Below are positions 1 through 11,058 of a stretch of 64,000 nucleotides of DNA, one piece after another. Made by a program: the position numbers and the translations under genes. How positions within the stretch are numbered: position 1 is the first letter of the stretch; every line of letters begins with the position of its first letter. Under the pieces are notes generated by a model. It saw only the letters and a list, made by a program, of their open reading frames with translations, was not told the DNA's origin and made no database searches. This DNA comes from Ophiodon elongatus (lineage: Eukaryota; Chordata; Actinopteri; Perciformes; Hexagrammidae): positions 28,501 through 92,500 of the forward strand of contig JACSYO010001270.1 of NCBI GenBank assembly GCA_016806645.1, read 5' to 3'.

Positions 1-46
1 ATGTGCGAGTGAGAAAATGGCTTAAACCAATGTTAGTCAGTTAATC

Positions 47-844
47 AGTTAAAGCAGTGGTCCCCAACCACCGGGCCGTGGGTCCCTTGGTACCGGGCCG
101 CACAGAAAGAATGAAAGAAAAAAATATTTGATTTATATCACGGTCTGAAGATTTTGAAAAATTACCGGATAAATCCGTCCGAGTCTCTTAACATGTTATT
201 TAAATTAAGCCCACAAGCGAGTAAAAACAAAAAGGTCTTTGGAGAGCTTCTCTGGAAAGGGGGAAAGAACCAATGAGGAGACAGAAGAAGAAGAAGAAGA
301 AGGAAGAAGAAGAAAGAAGGAAGAAGAAGAAAGAAGGAAGAAGAAGAAAGAAGAAAGAAGAAAGAAGAAGAAGAAAGAAGAAAGAAGAAAGAAGGAAGAA
401 GAAGAAAGAAGGAAGAAGAAGAAAGAAGGAAGAAGAAGAAAGAAGAAAGAAGGAAGAAGAAGAAAGAAGAAAGAAGAAAGAAGAAGAAGAAAGAAGAAAG
501 AAGGAAGAAGAAGAAGAAGGAAGAAGAAGAAAGAAGAAAGAAGAAAGAAGAAGAAGAAAGAAGAAAGAAGAAAGAAGAAGAAGAAGAAAGAAGAAGAGCC
601 TACGACTTCCAAGAAGAAGAAAGCTGCATTTAAAGACAACATCATGAGTCCTACTTAAAATACGGTTCATCCTGCAGGAGATTCTCACTCTGCATAATAT
701 GTGGCCATAATTCGGCGTAATGGTGAGTTGTATTTTTTTATGTACTTTATATTTGTTTTTATGCCGGTCGTATCATTTTTAATCGCCCAACACCTTGAAG
801 GCCGGTCCGTGGAGCAGAAAAGGTTGCTGACCGCTGAGTTAAAG
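47..844. mobile_element. Non-autonomous hAT-like DNA transposon, complete with target-site duplication
   Basis: The element spans 55-836. It begins with CAGTGGTCCCCAACC and ends with a sequence whose reverse complement is CAGCGGTCAGCAACC, so the ends are imperfect terminal inverted repeats. It is flanked by a perfect 8-bp direct repeat, AGTTAAAG, at 47-54 and 837-844. CAG-starting ends and an 8-bp duplication are hallmarks of hAT elements. There is no transposase ORF; the interior is an AAG microsatellite at about 265-598 plus unique sequence. A related copy lacking its left end lies at 16143-16814. The long open frames across it are shadows of the AAG repeat. Confidence 0.85.
265..598. repeat. 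AAG/GAAGAAA microsatellite inside the hAT-like element
   Basis: Purine-only tract of AAG, GAAA and GGAAG units. It gives long open frames of Lys, Arg and Glu on one strand and Phe, Leu and Ser on the other, with no coding signal. Confidence 0.95.
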
Positions 845-1618
845 TATCTTCCTCGACTCAGTGATGCCAAAAGCACATTTAACAGTGATTATCTGAACTG
901 ATATTACTCCAGCGATTACATTAAAAATCAGAACCATTTTATGTTTGGAGTCAAGTACTTAAGCTAAAATACAGATTCTCCAGTTCAAAGGGAAGAAGAC
1001 AAACATTGGGTCACAGCAACGCGTCTGGATTTGAGCGCCAGTATTTTTCTGATCATCTTGTTGCATTCGTTTTGTTTTTAAAGAGAAGAGTAAAATATGG
1101 AAATATTAAATCAGAAGTTCGACACTTATTTTGGGTAAATTAATTCTTAGAGTAATAAAAGAAATAATCTTCAGAATAAATGATAAATTACTCGTTATAA
1201 AGATAATCATTAGATGCAGCCCGAGTTGAGACGTTCTGCTTTACGTCAGTTAACTGAATATCTGAGTAAACTTGGACATTTACCCATTTTATTCACCAAT
1301 TGCTCGATTGGAAAACCCTCATTCCAGCAGCCCATCATTGTTTTTAACCCGACGGCCGCGGCAACATGAAGCTGACCTTTTATCTCCCGTGTGAACGCAG
1401 CATTAAAAACAAACCGAGACACACGGGTCGTTATTGATGCGTAAGCAGCCGGCCTATTTTTACTCGCCGGCGAGTCGTGCGGACAGAAGAGTCGGGAGGC
1501 CGGTTCAGGATAAATCGGGGGCGGGGGGCGGCTGCTTATAGGACGAGGGGGTTGGATTTCAGGCCTGCAGGTCCGCCTGAAGCCAAACTGGCTGTGTGTG
1601 CGTTGGTATGCGACATAC

Positions 1619-1665
1619 AGACACACACACACAGACACACACACACACACACACACAGACACACG
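1619..1665. repeat. (CA)n microsatellite
   Basis: Run of CA dinucleotides interrupted by CAGA in the ube2d3 intron. Confidence 0.95.
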
Positions 1666-3949
1666 GCTCATCTTTCAGATCTGACTTGAGTTCGGGAGGC
1701 GAGAAAACGGGCAGGAATTCAGACGGTGACAGAAGCAGCTGTGAGAGCGAACAAGACCCGGCTCAAACTCACAGACTATTACTGAAGTTATTAAAAAATA
1801 CTTTACTTAAAAAGTCCGCTGGAAAACCTTCAGATCCACTTTGACATTTGAAACCTATGACCAACATTAAAACGTCTTCATTGTGTTTAAAGACGGTATT
1901 TCTGCACAGCTGACGGTAAAGATTTGGATTATTTTAAACTTGTGTGATCCAAAACATTTCCGGTAACTCCAGAGTTAATATGTAATAATTTCCAAAGTTC
2001 ACAACACGTTTTTAATCTGACGAAACATTCTGCTTCGACCCATATTTGTTGTCACTACGGTCAAAACAAACCTGTGTGTATAAAAAGTGAGTCACCTGCA
2101 GGCGTACGTCATAAACACATCCGTGTTTGTGTCATTAAAATCATAATATTATTACTTACTGTCTCTGCCAGCAGGGGGAGACAAAGGCTCTGCACACAGA
2201 CACTAACAGACTTATATTATATTTTATTGTCTGTCTGGACACATTTCAATAAACTAAATCTTTGTTCCCACATGAATCAGATTATTAGATACTTATAAGT
2301 CACTATATACACTGTGGATGTGGGGGAAGTTGTTTGGCTTCATTTAAAAATCGCCTTCTCTTCGACGAATCTGTCATTTTGGGTTTAGTTGGCTGAGACT
2401 TCTTCAGTGTATTTTCATGCTGAATGATGTATTTATAGGAAACGTCTCTGGTAAACTCAAGATTGTTTACCAGTTAAATGAATAAATTACATTTTACTGT
2501 TATTATTACTATTTAGCATGTCATGTTGGTCTCGTATGCAATTCTCAAACTATATTATAGAAGTGTGAGGAAGTAACAGTAATAATAAAGTAATAGTAAT
2601 GTTTTATATTCTGCAGTAGCAGAAAAACTATGGATTTTTTTTAGGGGAAACCAGCAGCTTTTCTACTGCACGTTAAGGAAATTCAACTGAATCCCCAATA
2701 CAACATAACTTTGAGTCCTCGCTGTATTTTATATAAAGTATCCAACTTTCAGTTTAAGTTCACCGTGTGAAATACAACAAGAAGTATTTTAAAACTCCTG
2801 AATGGTCAAAAACTAGCCTGACATCTTACTGAATCATGAATAAAATATCAAACTTAAGGCGGCAACTACTGTTCTCAATAATTAATTCATAAGACAATCT
2901 TAAGTATCTCAGAAAAATATATAAAAAATGTCCAAGATCACATCTTCAAAAGTCTTTGATCTGACCAACACAAACATATTAATTTATTAAAATCCTCGTA
3001 TTTGAGCGGAAGGAAGGAGTGAACATTTCCAATCGACTAATAAATAAATTAACTTCTGCTTTGTAGACTTCGTTTTACTGGACGCATCAAGAAGTTCAAC
3101 ACGAAGGAAAACCAGAATACTACAAATTATAATGACAGTAAATTGAGAAATTGTTCATATAAAAATAAAAATATTGTATTCTTCGCTCTGGGTTAAGAAC
3201 TTTTACCTCCCGGTCAGGAAAGCGGGACAGAAATCTACTTGACCAAAGTACATTTTTACAAATAGTTTTACTTATTAGTGGTTATCTAACAACAAAGACT
3301 GAAGCTGATTGTCATATTTTACCTGCCGTGCTCTCAAACTTCTGGCAATTTGGGCGATAATTCAATATGATAATTTCAATGGAATCGTATCCTGATACAC
3401 AAGTATGTCGTCTAAATTAATTTAAAAAACAAGCACATACCAGTTTAAATTTCTCAGAAAATCTGATTTTGATCTTACGTCACACTTTCCTCCCTTTAAC
3501 ACATGTGAATATATGGAAATATTTATCTTTTTCCCTGTAATTTCACTAGTACTGTGTACTAATCATTTGTCAAGTTTAAATTCACATTAATCTTTACTTG
3601 CGTGGTTATTTCACATAGACTTATTATTATTAAACTTAGCACTAAACATAGAACATGTTTTATTGTGATATCTATTGTTAGAGATATGACATGTCCTATA
3701 TTGTGGTATAATATTTTGGCTTTGACTTCATCATTAAGACTAACTATTAAAATAAACATTTGAGAGATTATGACTCAACATATTGTGGCTTTTTCTAGTG
3801 AAATTATTACCTTTATCGTCCTATCTCAACTTCATCCTGTAAAACTTTGATTGTGAAAATATTAAAAGATAAGAACTTCTTATTTTAATAATAACTTTCG
3901 CTATAAAATCATATAGTATTACATCTGGATATTAGGTGTACTGATAAGA

Positions 3950-4960
3950 ATCAAGCCATAATATTTTGAGGAATTAAGTAAAATCATAAGATATACAGTT
4001 GTCTTTTATAATGTATATAAATATATATTAGATTTAGTTCATATATTTCTACCCAAAACATTTATTTGAGAAAAAAAGCAGTAATATTTCTTGAACTAAT
4101 TATTATGAAATAAATATATAGAGTATTTGTCTGGAAATATTTATGGACAGTGTTTAAATCACATAATACAACGACTATCTATCTATATATATATATATTA
4201 GATTTAGTTTATTGGAGGAAAAAGCAGTAATATTTCATGGATTCATTATTATGGAGGAAAATAATAGTCTTTTAATCACATAATACAACAACTTCTTGTC
4301 ATTGTATCACAATATTATTTAAATAAACAGTGACTTTTCTCACTTTTTGTTCAGTAAAATTATAAATACAGGTTTCATGCTTTAAACACTACATTTCTAA
4401 AATGTGGTATTTACTAGTCTCACTTCTGTAAAAGGTGCATATGGATGAAAACTAAGTCATGTTGTTTAGCAATTAAGTAAAATAATAAAACTACAAATAT
4501 ACAGTTGTGTTTTTTGTTGTTGCCTTAAGTAAAAAATATTAGATTTAGTTAATATTTCAACCTAAAACATTTATTGGAGGAAAATGCAGTAATATTTCTT
4601 CAATTAATTATTATGAGTAAAATAGTACAGTATATTTGTCTGGTAATATTAAGGGACAGTCTTTAAATCACATAATACAAAGACTATATATAGTATTATT
4701 TAAATAAACAATGACATTTCTCACTTTTTGTTTAGTAAATATATTAGATTTAGTTAATATTTCAATCCAAAACATTTATTGGAGAAAAAAAAGCAGTAAT
4801 ATTAATTGAATACATTATTATTATCGTCATTATATCACGATATTATTTAATTGTATTTATTTTTAAATAAACAATGACTTTCGTCACTTTTCCTTCAGTA
4901 AAACTATCAATACAGGGCTCACGCTTTAAACACTATATTCCTAAAATATATGTGAGCCTT
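3950..4960. repeat. Degenerate tandem duplication of a unit of about 500 bp
   Basis: The phrases TATTAGATTTAGTT, AAAACATTTATT, GCAGTAATATTTC and AATCACATAATACAA recur in the same order near 4025, 4195, 4545 and 4740. The phrase TTTAAATAAACAGTGACTTT with TTCAGTAAAA recurs near 4320 and 4865. The order of shared blocks suggests an old tandem duplication with later divergence. Confidence 0.7.
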
Positions 4961-5280
4961 TCTTCCCCCGACAGTTTGACTGTGAACCCAAAACTCCATC
5001 GAGGAAAAACGTCCCGAAACTGAACCCGACGAACGTGGTCAAAATAAAAGATGGTGTCAGTGAAAATGACTGTACAGTTATTTTAATGAGCTCCGGGACA
5101 TCCGAGGCCCGGGAGCCGAGAGCTAACGCCGGGGTTTATTTCATTGTTTCACTATAAAGAACAATAAAAAAAACCTCCGGGACGTTGAGCGATACCACGC
5201 AGACACACGTGCTTCTTTTTTTAAAAACCGTTGGAAACTCAAAATATATTTGAAGAAGCGACGGTTTTAAAAAAAGAAGA

Positions 5281-5780
5281 AGCCAACCGTTGTGTCATCG
5301 GCAGCCGTTGGCGCTAGCCGTTAGCTCGCGAGCTCACGGCTGTAGCCGTTGGTGAGCCGTTAGCTCGCGAGCTAGCGGGCTCGCGACGCGGCGGTTAGCG
5401 ACGCCAGAGCCGTTAAACCGGTCGTAATCGAGACGCAGGAAGGAGGTAGAGAAAATATGTCCGTTACCTTGGTGATTCGTTTTAACGCCATCGTGTCTGC
5501 GTAACGGGACCGGCTGTCGAGGTGGAGGAGGAGGTGGAGGAGGTGGAGGAGGAGGCCAGCTAGGTGGCGCTAACTAACTAGCATCTAGGACGTCGCTAGC
5601 CGTTGTAGTCTTAGCGAGCTACGCGACGCGTGGAGAACTACAACTGGGTTAGTTTTAGCTCGTCTCTCTCTCGGTTCGCTGCTGCTGTTGTTTTAACGGG
5701 CTTTTCACGGCTCAGGTCGCGGAGACCAGACTCTCCAGCAGCACGTCAGCCACGACTCTCAGGCTGACACTCGGGTAATG
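5281..5780 (-). promoter_or_regulatory. ube2d3: CpG-rich promoter region and 5' leader of ube2d3
   Basis: CpG-dense patch in otherwise AT-rich DNA, surrounding the first coding exon at 5468-5491. It holds two GCTCGCGAGC palindromes at about 5325-5334 and 5363-5372, just inside intron 1. These share the CTCGCGAG core of the TCTCGCGAGA element known from vertebrate housekeeping promoters. A purine-rich GGTGGAGGAGG stretch at 5518-5554 would lie in the leader. The transcription start cannot be fixed by eye. The plus-strand open frames beginning at 5778 and 5806 run into an ATT repeat and look non-coding. Confidence 0.7.
5468..5491 (-). CDS. ube2d3: First coding exon of a UBE2D-family ubiquitin-conjugating enzyme (E2), probably ube2d3
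   Basis: On the minus strand the exon reads MALKRITK, then GTAACG, a good 5' splice site, at 5467. UBE2D1-4 proteins begin MALKRIxK, and the family's first intron follows this lysine codon exactly. The start codon lies in a CpG island. UBE2D enzymes are about 147-residue cytosolic E2s; with SCF-betaTrCP they ubiquitinate IkappaB-type proteins, including p105. The paralogue (d3 rather than d1, d2 or d4) is inferred only from the human neighbourhood NFKB1-MANBA-UBE2D3. All later exons are outside the window. Confidence 0.8.
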
Positions 5781-5929
5781 GAGCGACCGACCGCAGCGGC
5801 TCAAAATGTCTTCCGTTCCACACAGAGAGCAGCTGTCAGAGGACCGGGAGCAGGAGGGCTCACTCCGACCGGTTTACAGGGACCGAAAAACTACGCCCAG
5901 AAAACATGGGGCACGAAGAGCACTAGATT

Positions 5930-6430
5930 TATTTATTCATTTATTTATTCATTTATATATTATTATTATTATTATGATAACAATATTATTATAAATAATA
6001 TTACTATCATGATCATTATTTATAATATTAAGACTATTATTATTATTAGTATTAGTATGATCATTATTAATAATAGTATTACTATTATTATTATAACAAT
6101 ATTATTAGTAATAATATTACTATCATGATCATTATTTATACAATTATTACTATTATTATTATTATTACTATGAACAATACAAATAATATTGATATTATTA
6201 ATATTATCATGATCATTATTTATGTTATTATCGTGATAACTATTAATAATAGCGTCACTATTATTATTAATATTATTAACAATCAAAATAATATTCATAT
6301 TATCATGATCATTATTTATATTATTATTATAATGATAATTATTATTATTATTATAATGATCATTATTATTAATAATATTATTATTATAATTAACTATTAT
6401 TATTATTGCGAAAATGACAAGTACAAACAA
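5930..6430. repeat. Imperfect ATT/TTA trinucleotide repeat with recurrent ATCATGATCATTATTT
   Basis: About 500 bp of ATT-type repeat in which a block containing the palindrome TGATCA recurs near 6010, 6058, 6127, 6210, 6306 and 6359. Polar (Asn) and Ile-rich open frames on both strands are repeat translations. Confidence 0.9.
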
Positions 6431-6577
6431 ATAAAGCATTTTTACATATTTTATTAATCAAAAATCGACTGCCTCTGGTCGAGCTACTTGCAAAACATAA
6501 ATAAAAAATTAATAAAAAATGTATATATATATATATACATACATACATACATACATGAAAACGGCTATCGCAAATAA

Positions 6578-7090
6578 CAGCGGTGAAAGTAGTCAGATAC
6601 TTTACTGAAGTAAAAGTGGGAATATCGTGTATAAGTATTATCAGCTAAATGTAGCCGACAAGTAAAAGTACTCATCATGCAGAATGGTTCTTTCATATTA
6701 TTGACATTATAGAAGTAAAAGTAGTAAAACCACAGTGTAGAAAATCTCTTTTAGATATAAAAATCCTGCATTCAAAACTTTACTTCAGTAAAAGTACAGA
6801 AGTATCAGCTTCAGAATATATTTAAAAGTACTGTGTGTTCAGAATCATAATATAGAGCTTGTTTTAATGACATTATCTACTGCTGGTAGTTTAATCTATA
6901 ATAAAACAGCATTATTCATTAGTTGATTGTAATTATAAATCTGAATCTGCACTGTAACTAACATTATCAAATGAATTTAGTGCAGTAAAAGTACAATATT
7001 AATATATTCATCTCTGAGATGTAGTGGAGGAGAAGTGGCAGAAAAATGTAAAAAGTACCTTAAGATTGTACTTGAATAATAACCAATAAA
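6578..7090. mobile_element. Dispersed repeat with AGTAAAAGTACT signature (probable non-autonomous DNA element)
   Basis: It starts near AGCGGTGAAAGTAGTCAGA and carries repeated AAGTAAAAGT, AAAAGTACTCATCATGCAGA and AAAAAGTACCTTAAGATTG motifs. Related blocks occur at about 40490-40590, 42090-42190 and 52450-52560. The sequence resembles a very common fish repeat starting with a CAGTGGTGGAAAGTAAC-type end, but I could not define both ends or a target-site duplication here. Confidence 0.5.
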
Positions 7091-7924
7091 AGGTATCTTT
7101 AAAAAACTGTTTTCATGCCGTCAAACTGCAACTTCTTTAGTTTTAAACCATTCATTTCATTATGGTCCTTGAGCGTTACTGGAGAGACTACATCCAGAAA
7201 ACAAACAAATTGTGTGTATTTCCTCAGATTATCTGAATTTGATTGATTTGTTTTTGGGCTAAATCATGTTGTCATGTTTTTAAAAATGTGTTTTGTCAAT
7301 TGTTTTAACATTGAACAGTTCATCACGTGAATACCTCCATGAAGAAGTGATTCTACTCTTCTTCATCTTCTTCTTCTCTGGATGAAACTGAAGCGGTGCA
7401 CATGTCCAGACCTCAGGAGGACTAATCAGAAACTGTAAATAACTTCTCATCAGTAACAGTTTTTAAACAGCTTTATACAAAATATAGGTTTTATATATTG
7501 TAAACATTTTTCAGTCAGAGGGGTAAAGTATATATTTCTATATATTTATTTTTATTTAAATATATATTTCTATATATTTATTTTTATTTTAAAAAATATA
7601 TATATTATATATATAAATATATTTATATATAGTTTTAAATATATATATATACATTGGTGCTTTCTATGGCAATGCAGGTATAATAAAAGTATTTACAAGG
7701 ACGACGTATATTACTGCAATATTAAAGAACTAAACTAAATTAAACAACAAACAGTCCTGTTCTTTACTGCGTTGTTTTGCTCAGTTTTATTGCACAATAA
7801 AATGTAGTTGAAGCTGAACACACATTACAATATTTATTTATCTGTGGTTTTACAACAGCAAAATATTATTTTAATTTGTTAAATTATATATATCGTCTTC
7901 ATCAGTTAGATGGAGGGACACGAT

Positions 7925-8146
7925 ATTTACTGCATTTAATTAAATTTATATCAACCACACACATTTAGATTCTTCCACTTTCTATGACAAGTATTTACAA
8001 AAACTACGTATATTACTGCAATATTAATGTGTGGTTTAGTTTAGTTTTATAGGTTTAACTTTTTACAAATATTTAAATTAGAATAGAATAAACAATTGAA
8101 TAAAACTAGTATATAAAAGTAAATATATATATATATAAATATATAA

Positions 8147-8186
<40 letters not shown>

Positions 8187-8291
8187 AGTATGGGTAATAT
8201 AGACTTTCAAAACACAAGGACACATTTGTAGTAAACGACACTAACAAAGTGATTTATTTGCAGTTATAAATAAACAAACTTAACGAAAGTT

Positions 8292-8333
<42 letters not shown>

Positions 8334-8345
8334 ACTTTATTTAAA
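7925..8345. repeat. Dispersed AT-rich repeat, copy 1, with TA hairpin
   Basis: Closely matches 15020-15365: both contain TTTCTATGACAAGTATTTAC, TTAGAATAGAATAAACAATT and TTTGCAGTTATAAATAAACA in the same order. It contains (TA)n at about 8110-8182. At 8287-8337 a perfect-looking hairpin has AAGTTTTTT on the left, TA repeats, and AAAAAACTT on the right. A shorter related piece lies near 7655-7740. Confidence 0.75.
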
Positions 8346-9024
8346 AAATAACAACCAATGAAAAGCTGGTGTTGAACTGTACAGTGCCGGGCAAAGATAT
8401 AAATATCAGAGAGGAGCTTTGGTTTCACACTGAAAATAGACTACAACTCCTCACAGCTCTGGACTTCTTTTCCCACAATGCTTTGCACCGTGGGACGAAG
8501 CAAGGCTCAAACAGTTCGCCCTCCGCCTCCAGTCTTTATTGCTCACACTCATCACTTATCTTTTCAGAAGACAGAAAGAACCGACTGAAGATACACGAAA
8601 AACATTTTTAAAAACAAGTTCATGAGTTTCTGTTTTTATGAGTCTTTAAAAGTTTTCAGTGGTGAGACGGACAAAAAATAAAAGGTCCCTAAAAATACAA
8701 AAACACACTAAACAGATTTCTTAAAAACGTGCACATTTAAAAGGAGTTTCACTCTTTTCGAATCTGTCTGAAGACAATGTTCACGTGTTTAAATGTGGAG
8801 TTTGTAATGATTCTTCCTGTTCATACTGACTGAAAAGATCTAATCAGAATAAAAATAAAAATAAAAATAATTCCAGGACAACAGCTCTGCCATAATAAAG
8901 TTTATAATGTTTTTTTACATGAAGAGAAATGTGTCAATTAAATTATAAGTTCATTATTACTGAGCTCTGAGTTAAATGTGGAGTTGTACTGTAGAATATT
9001 AGATTAGAAACAGCCGTCTACATC

Positions 9025-9530
9025 TCTGGTGTCGACCTGTCAATCACCCTGTAGCCCCGCCCCTCAAGCATCCCCTGCTTTATGGTCTGTTTGACTCTAA
9101 ATGGACCATAATTTACTAAATGAACATCATGCTGTATTGAAGAAGACTTGAAACTAGAGATTGAGACATAAACTCATGTTTACAATGTTTACTGAGGGAA
9201 TAAATCAAGAGAGAAGTAGAGTCATTTTCTATAGACTTCTATACAACCAGAGGAGTCGCCCCCTGGTGGTCAAGAGAGAGAATGCAGCTTTAACACATGA
9301 AGCTTTGACTTCTATACAACCAGAGGAGTCGCCCCCTGGTGGTCAGGAGAGAATGCAGCTTTAACACATGAAGCTTTGACTTCTATACAACCAGAGGAGT
9401 CGCCCCCTGGTGGTCAGGAGAGAGAATGCAGCTTTAACACATGAAGCTTTGACTTCTATACAACCAGAGGAGTCGCCCCCTGGTGGTCAGGAGAGAGAAT
9501 GCAGCTTTAACATATGAAGCTTTGGATTCC
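9025..9530 (+). repeat. Dispersed repeat family A, copy 1, with four tandem CTCF-like units
   Basis: Shares long blocks (GTAGCCCCGCCCCT, AAGCATCCCCTGCTTTATGG, GAAACTAGAGATTGAGACAT) with copies at 27.2, 31.4, 50.9 and 61.9 kb. Its right part is a tandem of a roughly 73-bp unit carrying GTCGCCCCCTGGTGGTC, here four times. The reverse complement of this core is CCACCAGGGGGCG, close to the CTCF consensus. No coding capacity is visible. The copy is truncated at its left end compared with those at 50.9 and 61.9 kb. Confidence 0.85.
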
Positions 9531-10150
9531 TGGTGGATTAATTTGTAACGTGTCTTACTGCAGTTTATCTCCACGAGAGTTGAAGAGCCGTAAACTCTTG
9601 TGTTTTAGCGTTTGATGAACTCTCAGATCTTTAACTCAAACGGGACTTCTGGACCAGATTCAACAGACTGTGGCTTCAAAGCATGAACAGGAGGAATCGT
9701 TCTCAGGTGGACGAGCGAGTGTCACCTAAAGACAGATTTAAAACGGTCCATTCGGGCAAATTAACCTCTTTACAATCATTTCAGTATCAATAGCACCTTT
9801 CCCCTGCAAACCGTCCGCTGTAGAAACAAAACCAGCCGACAGAACACGACTCCAAATATCACAAAGTCAATCAAACCAATACTTTTTCTGTCGCGTGACA
9901 TTTGAGGGACTCTGTATTTTCTTTGTTTTTTTAGGGTGAATTATTCCTGTGAACCAACTGTGAGGAATAAAAACACACGTTTACATTCTTTGGCAGATGC
10001 TGGAGTGTAGTGTGGGCCGAAGACCATCAAACCAAATGTTTAACTTCTCGTTTCTTGTCCTGACTTTCAATCGTAATCGTGAGAAAGGTTTCAGCCCTGA
10101 AAACAGTCGGAGCGATCGGTTAACGGGCCGACCGATCGAGTGGGACCCGG
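9531..10150 (-). other. nfkb1: nfkb1 3' untranslated region or 3' flank
   Basis: Unique sequence just downstream of the nfkb1 stop codon. No AATAAA signal for the minus strand is obvious within this stretch; the nearest good one (CTTTATTGCT on the plus strand) is near 8536. The 3' UTR may therefore extend through the repeat at 9.0-9.5 kb, but this is a guess. Confidence 0.35.
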
Positions 10151-10236
10151 TCACGCCGTGGAGAGCTCCACCCCGCTGTCACAGACGCCGCTGTCCATCT
10201 GGAAGTCCGCCTTCGGGTCCCGGACCTGAGACTCAC
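10151..10236 (-). CDS. nfkb1: nfkb1 coding exon 23: C-terminal tail with phosphodegron and stop
   Basis: Follows the acceptor TTCCTCCGCAG. It encodes ESQVRDPKADFQM, then DSGVCDSGVELSTA and TGA at 10153-10151. Human p105 has DSGVETS here, the IKK-phosphorylated betaTrCP degron, followed by about 35 further residues. This protein stops three residues after the motif's glutamate-leucine pair, so the tail is much shorter. Confidence 0.9.
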
Positions 10237-10809
10237 CTGCGGAGGAAGAAACACACCTGAGTGAGTCGGCGTTTTCAAACCCAAACCTGGACCGCCGGCC
10301 GGCCGCGGCCGCCTCGTGCCGTCGGCTCACCGCTCGTCTCCGGCTGCTCGCCGTCGTCGTCGCGGCGCCGCAGCGCCTCCTCCAGGACGCTCAGCGCGCC
10401 GCACTCCCCGACGGACCCGAGACCGGCCAGCAGATCCCGGACCGTCCCGCCTGAAACCTGCAGGGCAAAACACACCGGAAGTCAGGGGTCAGAGGTCACG
10501 TTCAATCCATTCATACAATTAGGATCAAATAAACCCGGTTTGACGAGCAGAGGAAGTGAAAAATAAATCGTATGAGGAGTTTAAAACTAAAATAGAAACT
10601 ATTCAAAGCAACATTAAAAGGAAAAACAGCTAAAAAATAAAGTAAATAAAACTGTTGAAAGTTGTGACTGAAGGCAGATTTATTAATTTATTACAGAAAT
10701 TTTACTGTAATTTAATTTGGATTTAAAAAGTTGGATTTCTTTATTTTCAATATCATTAATTTTCTAGATTTTTCTTTAGAGCTCCCTCTCTCACGTGACA
10801 TAAAATGGG

Positions 10810-10860
<51 letters not shown>

Positions 10861-11024
10861 CTCGTAGCTGTCCAGCAGTGTCTTAGCGGGGGAGGGACTC
10901 AGCCTGAAGGCCGTGTTGAGGATCCCGAGACCCAGACTGTGAGCCAGTTTTTCCCAGCATCCTTCACTCTCCAGAGCGCGACACACCTGCTGCTTCACCT
11001 CCACGTCCAGGCTCACCAGGTCGC

Positions 11025-11058
<34 letters not shown>

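Larger units (their letters stand above)
845..5467 (-). other. ube2d3: ube2d3 intron 1, left part of window (no exon found)
   Basis: AT-rich sequence downstream of ube2d3 exon 1. I searched both strands by eye for the next UBE2D exon (encoding ELxDL and DPPAQC) and did not find it, so intron 1 probably continues beyond the left edge. A (CA)n tract lies at 1619-1665. The stretch 3950-4960 contains degenerate long tandem duplications, listed separately. The remaining open frames, such as 1477-1689 and 2074-2298, have no recognisable domain. Confidence 0.6.

Noticed and set aside
239..688. Lys/Arg/Glu- and Phe/Leu/Ser-rich open frames
   Set aside because: Translations of an AAG microsatellite in all frames; no start context, no domain.
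1477..1689. Open frame of 70 codons in a GC-richer stretch
   Set aside because: Runs into a CA repeat, no recognisable domain or splice structure.
5778..6128. Plus-strand open frame starting in the CpG island
   Set aside because: After about 50 codons it is only ATT repeat; the island is better explained as the ube2d3 promoter on the other strand.
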